The position numbers were made by a program, and so were the translations under genes. 64,000 nucleotides of DNA from Colius striatus. Taxonomy: Eukaryota > Chordata > Aves > Coliiformes > Coliidae. The notes beneath the pieces were generated by a model, which did not search any database, had not been told where the DNA came from, and worked only from the letters and a program-made list of their open reading frames with translations. The stretch covers positions 12,593,048 to 12,657,047 of the forward strand of contig NC_084772.1 in assembly GCF_028858725.1 (NCBI RefSeq), in the 5' to 3' direction. Shown here in pieces: positions 36,501-49,559 of the stretch. Numbering within the stretch: position 1 is the stretch's first letter; each line of letters begins with the position of its first letter.

Positions 36501-38780
36501 GTAGAGGGGTTTTTCCTATAAGTTATCTCAATATTTTCCTGTTAATACATGCACAGAACAATATTTCATGAAAAATAAAATTAAAAACTCGTGCTTTTAA
36601 ACAAATTTTTCACATCACATTTATACCACCTTCCCTCGAGGTCAACTTGATCTTAATCATGGAGCACAGTTTGCTCAGGCCTTGAGCACAGAGAAGAGTG
36701 CCCGGTGCTTCACAATGCAGTGAGATGGTGAGCAGGAGCATCAGAATTAGTGAGCCGATCAGGGGCAGGGTCAGCAAAGATGCAGGAAGGATACACAAGC
36801 TGGACTAGTCCTTACAGATTTGAGATTCCCCTGCTGCTGCCTAAAAAACTTGGTTTATCAAGAGGCAAGAATTGGACTTTAAGGGAAAATGAGAACCCAG
36901 CCTGTCAGAGGAACTGACTACAATGATGCCAGTAGCAACTGTGCTGAAATACCATGCCTCCAGCTACAGCCCAGTGGCTCACGATGACTTAGACAGGCAA
37001 CAATATCCTCAGACTCCGGTAGCATGTCAGACTTTAATGTCAGCTTTCCACTACTTCTCTTTGAAATAAATACAGCATGTTCCTTAAGCCTACCAGTGGC
37101 TTAGCTGTGCTTTTTCACTCCCTACAGCATACTGGATCAAGCCTGGAGTTGTTAAATGATCCAAGAGTAATACATTTCAGGATTTTACTATCTTTAAGTT
37201 TTGAAAAAAAGGCCATTGGTGAAAAAGATAGTGAATAATCCTATTTATTGACCAGATAATAAATAAAACATTATCTGAAGCAGATCAATTAAAAATGTTT
37301 ATGCTGTTACTGAACGCTCTCTAAATATAACTGGGTAGATCAGCTCAAAGATTGAATTCACCTCAAATTCAGAGTTGGAAATACAGGCTGAATACAGCAT
37401 GCACCTGGTTAATGCACAGAAACCAGCAAAATACATGGGCAAAAGGAGAGTCTGAAACTCCTCAGCAGCACAGTAGCCTGATTTGGCTCTGAAGTTATAC
37501 TGGTGATGCTCATCTCTATTCTGAATCGTTTACGTTTTACTGGGAGAACATGTCATCTGGAGCAATGGATTGAATTTTATTGTCATTAAGAAATGCAGGA
37601 TTCCTGCCTGGCTGATGAGGCACACAGCAATGCAACTACTGCTTTACTCATACAGATTCATCCCACCCTTACTCACTTGCACCTCCTGTTAGACAGTTGC
37701 CTTTTTCATACAATCGTTCTCACAAGAACATATTTCAGGCTGCTGCTTAGTAGAGCAGGCATTGGAAGGTTTAGTTTAAACTTTACCAGACATATTACAG
37801 ATAATAGGATCAGATCTCAAGTTGCTGTAAATCAAATCCTTGACGGAAGCTAAGGAGCTTGTTACCTGCTTGATTTCTTTGGCTAATTAAGTCTTCTACA
37901 TGAAGTATTGTTTTGTAGACACCATTGCACATACACTGAAAGAGAATTAAACTAGTAAAGCTGTTCATGTTAAGTGTTTGTACTGCTTGTACTTTGTAAA
38001 AGAAAGTGTAAATCTATTTAGAAGAGGAATCATTGCTATCACACAGGAAATTAGCTCAAAGATAGCTTATTTGTCAACTAAACATGGACCTGTATCTCTC
38101 TCTCCACATAGAGATATAAAAGGATGAAAGTAATCCTCTTTGTGGGTTTTATTTGCTCTGCTCTAAGTTAACACCTCTGTGTCTAAAAAGATCACCTGGC
38201 ACAGTTTATAAGCTGGTTTGAGCTCAAAGATGCTGTAGATTTTTCGTTGCAGAAGTGCAATCCTTGCTACCCAGACCTCTCCATCAATGAGCAGTTTCAA
38301 ATGCAACAGGTTATAATATTGACTAATTTATTTTGCTTGTTATGTTTCAGCAGTTAAAACCTTGAATAAATGCAATTTGAAGTACTAGACAAGCTCAACT
38401 GTTTCATGGTCTGTGTGCTCAAGGCCAAAGGAAGAACTCCCTCACACTTTCTGTCACATGACAGCAATGTCACTCTCTCTTAAAACTTTAAACTTTGGAT
38501 AGGTGATTTAAGTGCCAGTAATGTAGAAGGTCTATCAGCAGTGTTAGACCACCTTCTAAAAATATAAAATTAACTAGGGACTCTAATTTTCATAAATGTC
38601 ACAAGTGGTATAAAAGAAAGACTTCCTGCTATGTTTAACAAACAGCACATGTAGGCATGCTGCCAGCCTTCACATGGACCAAGGGACACACGGTAAATTC
38701 TTACAGCTTTAGTGTTTACTTCATGGTTCCTTTGAAAACAACAGTGGCTAACTATGTTGATGGAAGCCTAGCCTGAGGTC
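33580..38780. other. Intron, no recognisable feature
   Basis: About 5 kb of AT-rich sequence with short frames only. I see no repeat family, RNA gene, exon or CpG cluster. Confidence 0.45.
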
Positions 38781-38789
38781 CCCGAACAG

Positions 38790-39400
38790 TCATTAAACCC
38801 TTAGCCTTCTGTTCAATGTGAAATGACATGCTCGTTTTGCATTTCTTTCACTGAGCTGCCATGGAGGAGCCATGATTCGATTGATATGCCTGGCTCCAGC
38901 CCAAAAATGATTGCATTGCACTTTCCTGTAGCAGGCTGTCAGTTCACATTCAGAAAGCCATACAGGATGCAATTGTCTGGTCACCGAAAATAGCTTCGCT
39001 GCATATTTAAGCCATTTCAATGTGGCAATATGAGAATTAATTCTCTCTTCTCCTTCTGGAAATTCATCATTTGCATGGCAATGCTGTTCAGTGTGCACAG
39101 AGTCATTGCATCCCACAACATATTAATATTTTAGTTATCTCAAGTTATTTTTAGCAGCCAACTGTCCTTGCATGAAGCTCAAACTGCAGCAAGATGCTTA
39201 GGCATGTTCTGTGCATGGTCAAGGACATATCGTCACACATCTGCTCAGCAGGCTGCAGCCTTGTCTATTATTAAAGTAATCTCTGAATTGCTACTGTAAC
39301 ACATGTAATCATCAGGCGCAGGATGTCTTTTCCCACCTGCTCTCTATTTAGCACCCTGTTATCCTTCAAGTTTTAACCCTAACTTGCATTTCAGCTGATA
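38790..39400. promoter_or_regulatory. Candidate conserved non-coding element with a POU octamer
   Basis: The stretch includes a perfect ATTTGCAT octamer (39069-39076) and scattered CpGs (catgctcgttttgc, gattcgattgatatg, gtcaccgaaaat, agcttcgctg, atatcgtcac, caggcgcagg). A frame of 107 codons is open on the minus strand (38793-39116). It shows no domain I recognise and is more likely a by-product of low stop density than a gene. Confidence 0.3.
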
Positions 39401-41391
39401 AACACCTAGAACTGAGACTCACTATAACAAAGCACAGAGTATTCATGACTGTTTTTCCTAAAAGCTACTAGAGCATATTCTCAGCTTTTCAGCAGGAAAG
39501 GACAGAGAAATTTATAACGATCACACATAATTAAATATCAATCTGGATTTACAGGCAAGAAGCACATTTACTAAACCAAGTGGGTAATAGATTGTATTGC
39601 TTTGTCCTACTTTTTGAAAATGCACAGCTTTCCGCAGGAACTGAAGTATTAGAATATCAGTTTGGAAAAGGATTTATGTCAAATTTTATATGCTGGAAAG
39701 ATCAGTGATCCCCAACTGAAACCTTTACTGCTTTTTCATGACATAGTAAACGGCTCAACAGGATCTATAATGTGTTAGTTGCATATACTTCCCTGTGAAC
39801 ATATTAACTAATTCTTCTACTTCTTGAGAGCAGAACATTTTGGCAAATTTAGCACAATGCATGTAGGTATTAAGGGATAAATTAATTTTATTATTTTCCT
39901 CCTTCCTGTTCAATACAGAGAAGGAGAATATAAGCACTTGAAACCATCACCAAGCATTAATTTTACAGCTTTTGAATCTGCTACGCATTGTCTCAGAAAG
40001 CAAGAAACAACAATGTCACTGTTGGCACCTTGCAGGCTCTCAGTCTCCCAACCTTCACCTTCAGGAACAAACCTTGCTGAAATTATGGCTTGATTCATTT
40101 AGCTAGCTCGTCCTCCCCAACTAACTGCATTACACTCCTGCCGTTCTCTGCAAAAATATGAAGATTCCATCTTTCTGAGAATAGAGAAGGCAAATTCTCA
40201 TATTCACCTTCAAAACTGAAACACAAGAACAGTGGAGAGCTGTTCCATGATTTTGTTAACATATAATTTCTCATCAGTCCTACCATTCTGCAGTTGCCAT
40301 CACTGAGAAGAAGAAACTTTCTAGAAAGTACAAATACCAAGGCAGAGCAAACCCCTCCTGTTGAACACCACCACTTGTGCAGAACTCCTGCCCCATGCTC
40401 ATTCCCTGCACCGAAACAGCTAGACTGCACAGCTCTGCCTGCAAGCAGGGCTGCAGGGACACCACGTCACCTCTACACCTCTCCTTCCCTCCCACCACTT
40501 CAGCCCCGCTCCCATAGCCTCTGATCTTAAAACATCTCATCCTAATAAACCAACCAAAAGCAAATGGCTGGAATGATGGTCCTTAGGCAGAAGTCAGGGC
40601 TAGCTGACAGTCCAGTGGCAACTGGCTGCTGGAGTAGTGGAACGAGAAATGTTTACACCAGTTACTGTCAAGTTTCATATAGAGCAGATTTGCATCACTA
40701 CCAAACCAAAGACTACAGCACATGCATCAACTGATTGTGTTTAAACGCTTCTAAACAGTTCTAAAGGACAAGGGATAAGAAAACAAGATTCAGAAAACAA
40801 AACAGCTTTATTTCACTGTACAAGAACCAAATGGTGGGTTGTACAGGTGTTATATGTTCTAGAGACTGTTATATATAGTAGAGTTTACATAAATATTTTA
40901 CAGAAATGCTAATAAGCTATTGCTTGCTCAGCTTTTGAAATTTTTTTTCCAGCCAATTCCAGAGTTTTTTGTTTTTCCTCAGTCCCTCCTTATAGCTACA
41001 TATTTACGTTCATCATCTCAGGTGGTTTATGATGCCTAAAGTATTAAAATGAATATTTTTTAGCAGCAAAAATAGATTAATATATTATATCTGTAGTCAT
41101 GGTGTGATGCAACAAATACTACAAAACAGGTATAAAAGGAATTTAAAATCTTAGTTCATACTATGCAAATCAGATAATATGAAAGCTCTTCCTGAGCAAA
41201 TCATATTCTGAAGGGAAGAGACACAGATCTGTACTATTTCCTAATAATCATTCTATAGTTCTATAATAGATTACAAAAAATCAGAGGTTTGGTATCAAAC
41301 AATCTATTCAGAATATAAAAAGCAAAGTATTTATACAATTGACTTAGCACAGTAGTTTTCAGGGAGGATGTAAAAAATGTAATGAAATAGT

Positions 41392-41628
41392 TCATAATTT
41401 ATTAATTAAAAAGTAAGGAGTTGGAAGGGTTGGTTTTGTTTAAAACAACTAGACTTCACTGTAACCACATGTTAAAATCTCAGCAGGACTGCTTTTAAGT
41501 GGAAATGGGATAAAATCACATAATTAATTAACTCATAATTTATTCATGAAAAAGGAGTTGGAAGAGACAGCCTTGTTTAAAACATCCAGACTCCATTGTT
41601 ACCAAATATTACAATCTCAATAAGACAA
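41392..41628 (+). repeat. Diverged direct duplication, period about 140 bp
   Basis: Copy 1 (41392-41490) and copy 2 (41533-41628) share the same order of blocks: tcataatttatt, then ggagttggaag, then ttgtttaaaaca, then agact followed by ccattgt or tcactgt, then acc, then aatctca. The copies are separated by about 42 bases and differ by substitutions and small indels, so the event is old. The unit resembles no family I can name. Confidence 0.7.
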
Positions 41629-41639
41629 TCAAGTCCTTC

Positions 41640-43920
41640 ATTCTACCCAATGTGCAAACCAAGGACTTTGCCAGTTACTGTGCACAGGTTACTTACAGAG
41701 AAGAGCTCATAACCAATAATCTTGCCTGTGTTTGAATGACAAGAGATAGTACTCCCCAGAAAATGAAGAATAAGCTACAGTGTAAGTCCAGCCAGACTGT
41801 CTCCTTGCTCTGCTGAAATTCCTAGGTTGTGAAACACTTGTTATGAACACTTGGTCACTTAAGGTATCAACTGTCAAAGGAGTCTTTGGGATGAAAAAAC
41901 AGGGATGAGTGCTTAAATGTAGATAAAAAAGCATAGTGTTTGATAATTGACGCTGATAATGGCTGACAGCAGGTCTGAATCTAGCACAGCACTTCCATGC
42001 ATGCTAAGCTTAACGTAAATAGTTTTGCTTACATGTCTGAAAAAAGAAACAGAAATCCAAAACTTAGGTGGATGACTTCTGTGAGTAGCAGCAGCTCTAG
42101 AAAACTAAGCTGAGACTTACTGTTGAAAAACAGCTTTGTTGGGTCTTATGTGGCAGATAATAAGGTAATATGACACTACAGCCAAACACATCCTTTCACT
42201 GTTTAAAGTCACTGCATGTCCTAAACAACTCAGTAAACAAAAGGTTTCAAGTGTTCAGCAACACTTTTGAGAATGAGGCTTCTAATAAAAAGCAACTACT
42301 TGTACAACATACCTCCTCAGTAACAAACAATAAAAGATGAGGACTCTTGCTTATACTCATCTATGGTGAGAGTACTACTGGCTGCAGCCTTCAGCTAATT
42401 GCAAAACATCAGGTTCCATTGCTGGGAAAGGGTAAGCAAATGTGAGCTCTATATCATTTCTTTTATCTCGTTTCTCCTGACAGCAGGGGAAATGTGACAT
42501 ATCTGAGTACTGTATTAAACATCCAGAGTCATTCAGTCATTTTGTGCTCTTCTCTTTGAGTATATTTTTGGAAGCATCTATACAAGATATGTAAAATGTC
42601 CTGTGAAAAAAAGGCAGTATTTAACATGGCTTCAGTGTTTCACAAGCAATGGATTCATGACTGACAAGCATCATTTTAAACAAGTGTCACCCATCCCTCC
42701 CTACAAGCATATGTACATGCCATATATTGTCCAGGAAAATGTTTAATACATATTTAATAGACTTACTCTGTAAACATATACAAATGGAAACAGCACGTGC
42801 TAACGTGGGGAGTCTCATCTGTGTTTTTTAGTGGTAATACTCAATGAGTAAAGAGATTCTGTGCTTTTCTGTGCTAAACAGATGGATCTCATTGCTGCAC
42901 TGCAAAGTCTGCTCAGTTTCATGTTTGTAGAAAAAGTACATTGAGGTTTGTTTTCATACCTGACTGCAAAGGCAAATGCCATAACTAACACATGTCCCAG
43001 TGCAGGAAAATCCAGAGGAGCCAACAAAATCTCTGTGATCTCCAAAGAGCTTTTCTAAACTTCAGTGTCATAGCCTTAACAGAATATCTATCATCAATGA
43101 AATAATTAAATTAGATTTATATAGAAACAATCCAAGACGCATTAATTTAACATGATTAATCATAACCACAGTGAAATGACTTTAGACCAAACCAGTTACC
43201 TCACTACACCTGGGTCTGACCACCACAAAAACCCTACAGCCTCTGAGTCAGGGGACTGCACCTTTCAAAAGACCTGGAAAAAGAGATACCCAGAACACTG
43301 GCTGGGCTAACTGGAAGAAACTGGCTTAGTTTCACTAATGCATTGAAGTTATTTTAAATTTGTTTCAATATAGTCCAAACCAAACTCCACAGCTCTAACA
43401 AAACACTCACTGCAATCTGGCATCCTTCTAGTGTAATTGGTGAGGTGTATGTATTTGTGATGGAGCACAGTTTTATATCAAGTTTGACTTTCTCATGGAG
43501 AGTCATTTTCACACTCACTTATTTCCCATTGACTATAACAATTCACAGCAATAACACCTCATGGTAACATATGATAAACTTGCAATTTTGCAGCAGGAGC
43601 TAAATGAAATGATGTCACCAATATATGTTAATACAGTGCAATCAGTACTACTCCCATTAAAGAAATGGATATTAAAGTTCCTCTTATCTAAATAACTGAG
43701 AGACAAACTCTTCTACTGCATAAATCACATTGGTATCAAGAGGTCAACATGCAGACAGCTGCTGTATTAGGAACTAAATCTCAAAACAGCCAAGTTAAAA
43801 CCACTATAATAGGAGATCCTTGCTGTTTAGAAAACACAGCTGCCTGGCAGTAGTATCTACTAAAGTAATGTTCCTTTCAAAAGCAGCAACCAGAAAACTA
43901 AAAGAAAATATAGTTTTTAA
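41640..43920. other. Intron, no recognisable feature
   Basis: AT-rich sequence with short frames. No repeat or exon was recognised. Confidence 0.45.
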
Positions 43921-44009
43921 AAGATGTAAATATTTGGATATTTTGTAATTAAAAGGAAAAGAAGCTGCCTGACAAAAGGATCCAGATTGCCTCGAGAAAC
44001 AGAGCATTA

Positions 44010-44525
44010 TGGATAATAATGTAAACCTCTTCCCTGCTACGTGCTGCTTGCAGTAACAGGGGAATTAGATCCCTGCGTTTAATTTCCCCACATGGCTGTG
44101 CAGATCCAAACAAGGTCATAGACACTGCTTTAAGGATTCATAGGACACATAGGCTAGTTTGCTAAACTAAATCCCTCCCCAGTTTTCCACAGTAACCCGA
44201 TCCTTCCCTTTTGTTTTTTTATTAAAGCGTAACCCAGGTACGGTGAGCCAAGAAAGGGTTAAATAGAAAATCTGGTCCTCATACTTTTTTGATTTTGGGA
44301 GCATGAATCTCTTTCACGGAACAGCTGTCAAGTCAGCCAACGAAACAGGTCTGCTTAGGTCTCCTGATAATACCAACTGCTGTTGTTCATGTATCCTCAG
44401 TGACAGCAGCAAGATGAAAATCGAAATGAATCGCTCTACAAATGAGACACTTTTCTGCTTTGACTTTCCAAATGTGACAGTGTTGTTTGTTTTCCCAGTC
44501 AGCAACATTTAGAGATGTTAGAAGG
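44010..44525. promoter_or_regulatory. Candidate conserved non-coding element
   Basis: CpG-retaining complex sequence (gctacgtgctg, cctgcgtttaatttc, aacccgatcc, aaagcgtaac, ggtacggtgag, ttcacggaac, caacgaaac, atcgaaatgaatcgc). The final part (44303-44512) is open on both strands for 64-69 codons without any protein signature. No repeat was detected. Confidence 0.32.
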
Positions 44526-45809
44526 CCCTGGTGTCAGAAAGTTGCTCAGGGGGCAGTTTCAAAAAGAAAAAAAGAAAGGGGAGGGGAGAAATCTGCATAG
44601 CAGTTCCTTGCACAACGATGCTTAAATTTCTGACCAGTACTACTACTTACAGCAAATCGAATTGCAAAATATTCCTAGCAATGCAAACCACTGCAGGCAT
44701 TGAGTGGCAGCTGTTAACATTTCATATCTCTCTGCAAAGTATTTATTCAATACCCTTACTACAGATGCAAAATACTGGTTCTCACAAGCTACTGATCAGC
44801 TCCCATTCCCGCTGACAGGCTGTTCTAACACAGATGCATTACCTTCCATCCGCCTGCTTAGGAAAAAAGTGTTTTTTTCAGGAGACCACAAATTACAGAG
44901 AAAAAAAAAGATTTTTAAAAGTGTTCTTTCTTCAATATGAGTTTGAAATATGAATATTTGCCCTTCTATGCAAAGAGCTGAAAACACCCTCCAAATATAA
45001 ATGAATTAAGCTTCTGCAGTATATATGAAATAAATATTTCTCTCCAGCTTGCATAGGAAGAACCTAAGGCACAGGGTACCCACTGGAACTCATCAATTAC
45101 TCTCTTGTTTACTGCAACATGTAGCTAAAAACAAAAATTAAAGTTGTAAAAGACTGAATTTTTTTTCTAACAATTGCATTAAATCTCATGGCCGTACTGA
45201 AACACCGAAATACATTCTTACACACACCAATGAAACCTGCCAGATAAAATATATCTCCTTTGCATAATTTGCTTCCTTATCTAACACCAATACAATATCT
45301 CCTCATGTAATACCAATATAATATCCATTAATTTAAAAAAAATCACAACGGAGCTGGCTTTTGAAAAATGCATTATGTATTTAAAGTCATTTGGCTTCAA
45401 AGGAGCACAGACCTTACAGATTTATCTACATGATGGTTACAGACATGCCTGTTAGAGTAGATAAGCTCAGGGCAGTACTACACTAACACGAAGGAAAATG
45501 TCTCTCACAATCAGTGTGGTTTTGGAGTCTACTGAGGGATTTCATCTGTGTCTACCCCAGTTACACAATGATATTCCAAATCTCCAGAATCTTTCCGAAG
45601 TTTTAATCTAAATGCACTATGCCAAAATCTTGTTCTTAGTCCAGGAGCATATCTCTGAAGACTACCCTTGTCAAATAATCATCCTTATAGAACTTCCTGT
45701 TCTGTCAAGCAAGCTTTATTTGAGGGGACAACCATCCAAAATCCCTGGGTTTGCAGGTGCAGTTGTGAGACATCCACAGAGACCGATTGTGATTTAATAA
45801 TTAATATCA

Positions 45810-46015
45810 GTACGATGTACTACCAGCACTTTCAGTCTAAGAGTCTCAAAGTGCTTTGCAAATATGAATTAAGCCTCCAAACATGCTGTGAGTGTCCCCA
45901 TGTTACCAATGAAGGAAGCGATACTCAGTCATTTGGTCACTTCATAGAGAAAATCTGTGGGAAAGCAAAAAGAGGATCAAGAACCCCACAACCCCAGTTT
46001 TATATTCCTAACAAA
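45810..46015 (-). repeat. MIR-like ancient SINE, reverse orientation
   Basis: On the + strand the order is ctcaaagtgctttgcaaata, tgaattaagcctcc, gtccccatgttaccaatgaa, cactcagtcatttggtcact-like sequence, then accccacaaccccag. This follows the reverse complement of MIR: a CAAAGYGCTTTACAAATAT block, a TTAATCCTCA block, a TCCCCATTTTACAGATGAGG block, then a GGTCAC block. It accounts for most of an open frame of 117 codons (45668-46021), which is therefore not evidence of a gene. Confidence 0.65.
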
Positions 46016-46279
46016 AAGTGATCTTATTTTTCTTGAACCATATGGGTAGATAAAGCAACTAGGTCTGCAAGTTCTCCATCTTGAACCAGTTATTTATGAT
46101 AATCTGATTATTTTGCATTAAGAGAATTTTTGGCACCAAGTCTTCTCTGAAACTGAGGCTTAAATGAAGATGAGCATCATGTCACTGCAGTTACCCAACA
46201 CTGCCTTGAAAGGTCGTATTCTTCTTTGCTATTATTTCAAAGTTTTCCATGTTAGGAATGTCTAGCTGGGCTCATTTAA

Positions 46280-46294
46280 TTTTTTTTTTTTTTT
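46280..46294. repeat. Poly(T) run of 15 bases
   Basis: An uninterrupted T run sits between ctcatttaa and accc. It could be the A-tail of a minus-strand retroposed sequence, but nothing recognisable lies next to it. Confidence 0.8.
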
Positions 46295-46299
46295 ACCCA

Positions 46300-49200
46300 A
46301 ATAAATGATTCAGCAGATTAAAAAAAAATCTGAGGGAGGCAATTTTGCTAAGTGAACATTTCCTTTTTTTGTTTTCTTTTTAAACAGCTGAAATCAGGTG
46401 TATGTTCTGCTGAACAAGTGGCATTGCTGCTAGTAAAGGGGTAGTGCTGGTGTTAGAAACTTGCATTTTATTCTCCTCATTGAAAGGTACTCACATGTGA
46501 CCCTTTACTCCCACCAAAGACAATATCTTTGTATTTTTAACTGAAAGACCTGAGAGACAAGTCCAAGCCCAGGACACTGAAAAATTCAAATCTAACAACG
46601 AACATAGTATTCAATTACATAAAATCCTTAAGAAATGACTGCTGATACTGCTGACAAGATGGTTTCTCATCTTAATTTTGGTCCTAATGCTTGCACATCA
46701 CAAACCTGTCTTGGTCCATCTGTGGAGAACACCAAAGCAGAAGTATTAAGCATTTTGTTTACGCACTCTGGATTCATGTATAAACATCAAAACATGAAAC
46801 AAGCTCAATTAACAGGACTGCACTCACAAAACCATGAGATACAGAGCAGAGTAAAGAATGATCCTCAAGGGTATGCAAATACTTTCAGGGCTGATCAATC
46901 GTTTCACATCTTTGTGCAAAGAAAACAAAGCTGGTGCCACCTGACACAGTGCCAGCACTCCCAACTGTCACCAAAATAATCAGCTCACCTGTGGATTTCC
47001 CAGCCCAGACGCTGCAGGGAAAGCTGTCAGCACAGCACAAGCACTGCCCGCTGGCCAGTCTGGCAAGGAAGGCTCCAACAGTGCCAGCATTCCCTTCTTA
47101 GCCAGAGATTGGAGTGTTGGGTTCACCGCAAGTATAGCCACTCTCCTGGCAACTTCAACAAGTTATTCTACAGACAGCATATGATATTTAAATAAAAAGT
47201 CAGTTGATAGGTAATGCAACAGAATTTAATTGTAGGATTAGTGTCATCAATCAGCTAAAAACAAACAAACAAAAAAGTAGGAGCTTCCTTGCTGGTAGCA
47301 ACAGAATCTTGCTTTCCTCTATGACAAGCCCTGCCACAAAGACACACATATCAAATGAGCATGTAAGCATGTAATGGTTTCAACCTATTGATTTAGGCCA
47401 TTGCTTCTCCCTATCAGAAAATTTCCATGTGCCTTCCTCTCCTTTCTAGCTCTCCAACATCAATAGCCTCTTAGTTTTAAGCCTCTGGCATTCCTCCTAG
47501 TGCATCTAGTTCCTTTCCATCTGACCTCCCCACCTGAAACACAATCCCAGCCTTGCCATATCTCTGCATTCCTCCCACCAGCTAGAGCAGCAGGACCAGC
47601 AATTGCAAAATACTCTATTATGCCTCAAAACTGGCAGCCTATGTTGCTTGTTGATGCATTGGTCTACAGAAAATACTCCCATCCTACATGTGCCAGTCTG
47701 TAGCTGAGGTGAAGAGCAAGCCTGACCAAAGCCAATCTTCTACTAGGCTTAGTGTGAATATGCCAAAAGGATCACCCTAAGGACATTAGGTTTGCTAGCC
47801 TGCCCTATTCTAGGATATCTGTGGGTTTTGTAGCATTTAAAATACATAAAGAAGTTGCTGCTGTAGAACTGAGTTAGGTTTGGGGCTGCAAAAAAGAGGA
47901 AATTTTCACATCTGTCAGGTTAATTTAAATAAGGTTGGTTAGTCAGAGCAGTTCAGTGGTTTGGAAAGTCAAAATAAGTCCTTAAGAGATGAGTGGTGTC
48001 TCAGGGAGATTGATGATAAACACACTTCGCAGCAGGCTATGCAATTTGCTATAATATACTATATACCTGAACGTGAAAGGCACATGTGTCTGCAATTTCC
48101 GTGTACATGCACACATTCACAAGTGAAACTTTGGAAACAGAGTGAAGGGTCTTTTATCCCTTAACATATCAGAGCTGAATGAATTTGATCAACAGATTGA
48201 TAAATTATATGTCTGCTAAATTTGCTCAATTGCCAGGACATAGATTTTGTGCAGCACATTCCAGTGTCTCTGGACAATGGATGAATGGGTAGACCCACAG
48301 CCATGGAAGTGGCATGCCCAGTCCTATCCACAAGCAGCTAACAGGCATGCATTGGTATTTGCTACCATGAGTTCCTGTAATGTGGTCATTTGTTCCTTGC
48401 AGGATGTCTCCCTGCTTCAGTATAGCACTTAAAAGTATAAAGCAGCAAGCATTTCCAGGATTACAAAGTGGGTACATCTCACGGTTCAAGCATCAGCTAT
48501 TGATCTTTACTCTTATGCTCTGTTATAGTATTAATGCAGCCACTAAATAACACAAAACTGAATTGCTACCCTATAAACACACCATTTGTACAGATTCTCT
48601 GCAGCAAAGATAGTAGAATCCAAATTACTGGGTAGTTCAAGCTTCTCTTAATACTGCATAGCATAGTTCAAGCCACTAGATTTTGATCTCTTCTAGACCA
48701 GTATAAATAACTAGATGTAAACTGTTGTAACAGAGATCAGAATCTGATCCACTGAGTACACACAGCTATCCTTGTTCATTTTCTCTGCACTAGGAGTAAT
48801 GGAAGATCCTCTGAATCAGTATGTGCTGCTAAGTAGGGATATGTGCTAGGTAAGTTCTCATCCTAGCTACCAGCTTGGCTATAAGACAACTCCTAATGGG
48901 CCCTTCTTCAGATTATCAATTTCAGACAAGGACTAAAATTGCCCACAGAGAATGAAAGTTGAAAAATTATGGGAATGTGGTTATAAATTTTGTACATTAC
49001 AGAAAATGAAATAATGTGCAGAATAGGTGAATCTTGCATTATTCAAAAGCAAAATGCACAAGAAGTTGAGACTGGACAGCATATGTGACAACCATCTTCT
49101 CTTAAGCCATCAGTACACTCTGATGTATCCGGTGCAATTCCTACCTCTGTCCTTAGGGCAGGTGGAATCTCACTTCACATGAAAGAATCTCCTACTACTT

Positions 49201-49550
49201 TTGTTAAAGATACATGAAAAAACTTAAAAATTTCAGGTAACTTCTTGCAGATATTTTTGACCAGTGATATATTTTAGGTATGACTTAATTGTAAAAATGG
49301 ACCCATTAATTGCATACACAGTACATATAGCATCAAAAAAGAAGTTTCTCACAGTGTAAAGAAGCAGTGAATTGAGTATACAGAAGATCAGGGCTCATTA
49401 TTTGCATTGTCATTCTCCTCATTTGGCTATTTTCTTTTACTTTGTTTTTGACATATACCATCTGATATCTGAGTTGTAGTAAAAAATTATAAATAAGCTA
49501 CAGCCTCTGAAGCACACTAAAATACATCAATGCTTACAGTCCCTGCCTCC
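46300..49550. other. Intron, no recognisable feature
   Basis: AT-rich with short frames. A 114-codon frame (46635-46979) has no domain, splice context or codon pattern suggesting a gene. Confidence 0.45.
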
Positions 49551-49559
49551 TTCACAAAG

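Noticed and set aside
40095..40540. Overlapping open frames (111 and 86 codons on minus, 76 on plus) in a GC-richer patch that might look like a promoter or CpG island
   Set aside because: CpG content is low, no promoter elements or splice sites stand out, and no protein similarity was recognised.
41138..41160. Acceptor-like acag followed by gtataaaa, considered as the CHST8 second coding exon
   Set aside because: The frame closes with TAA after a few codons.
41250..41275. ttctatagttctataataga as a possible CR1 3' tail
   Set aside because: The octamer pattern is imperfect and no CR1 sequence precedes it.
45668..46021. 117-codon plus-strand frame as a possible gene
   Set aside because: Most of it is a reverse-oriented MIR-like SINE.
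46635..46979. 114-codon plus-strand frame considered as the CHST8 stem exon
   Set aside because: No resemblance to the CHST8 stem, and no phase-1 acceptor giving a glycine codon at its start.
47262..47279. AAAC microsatellite-like run
   Set aside because: Only about three units; too short to be notable.
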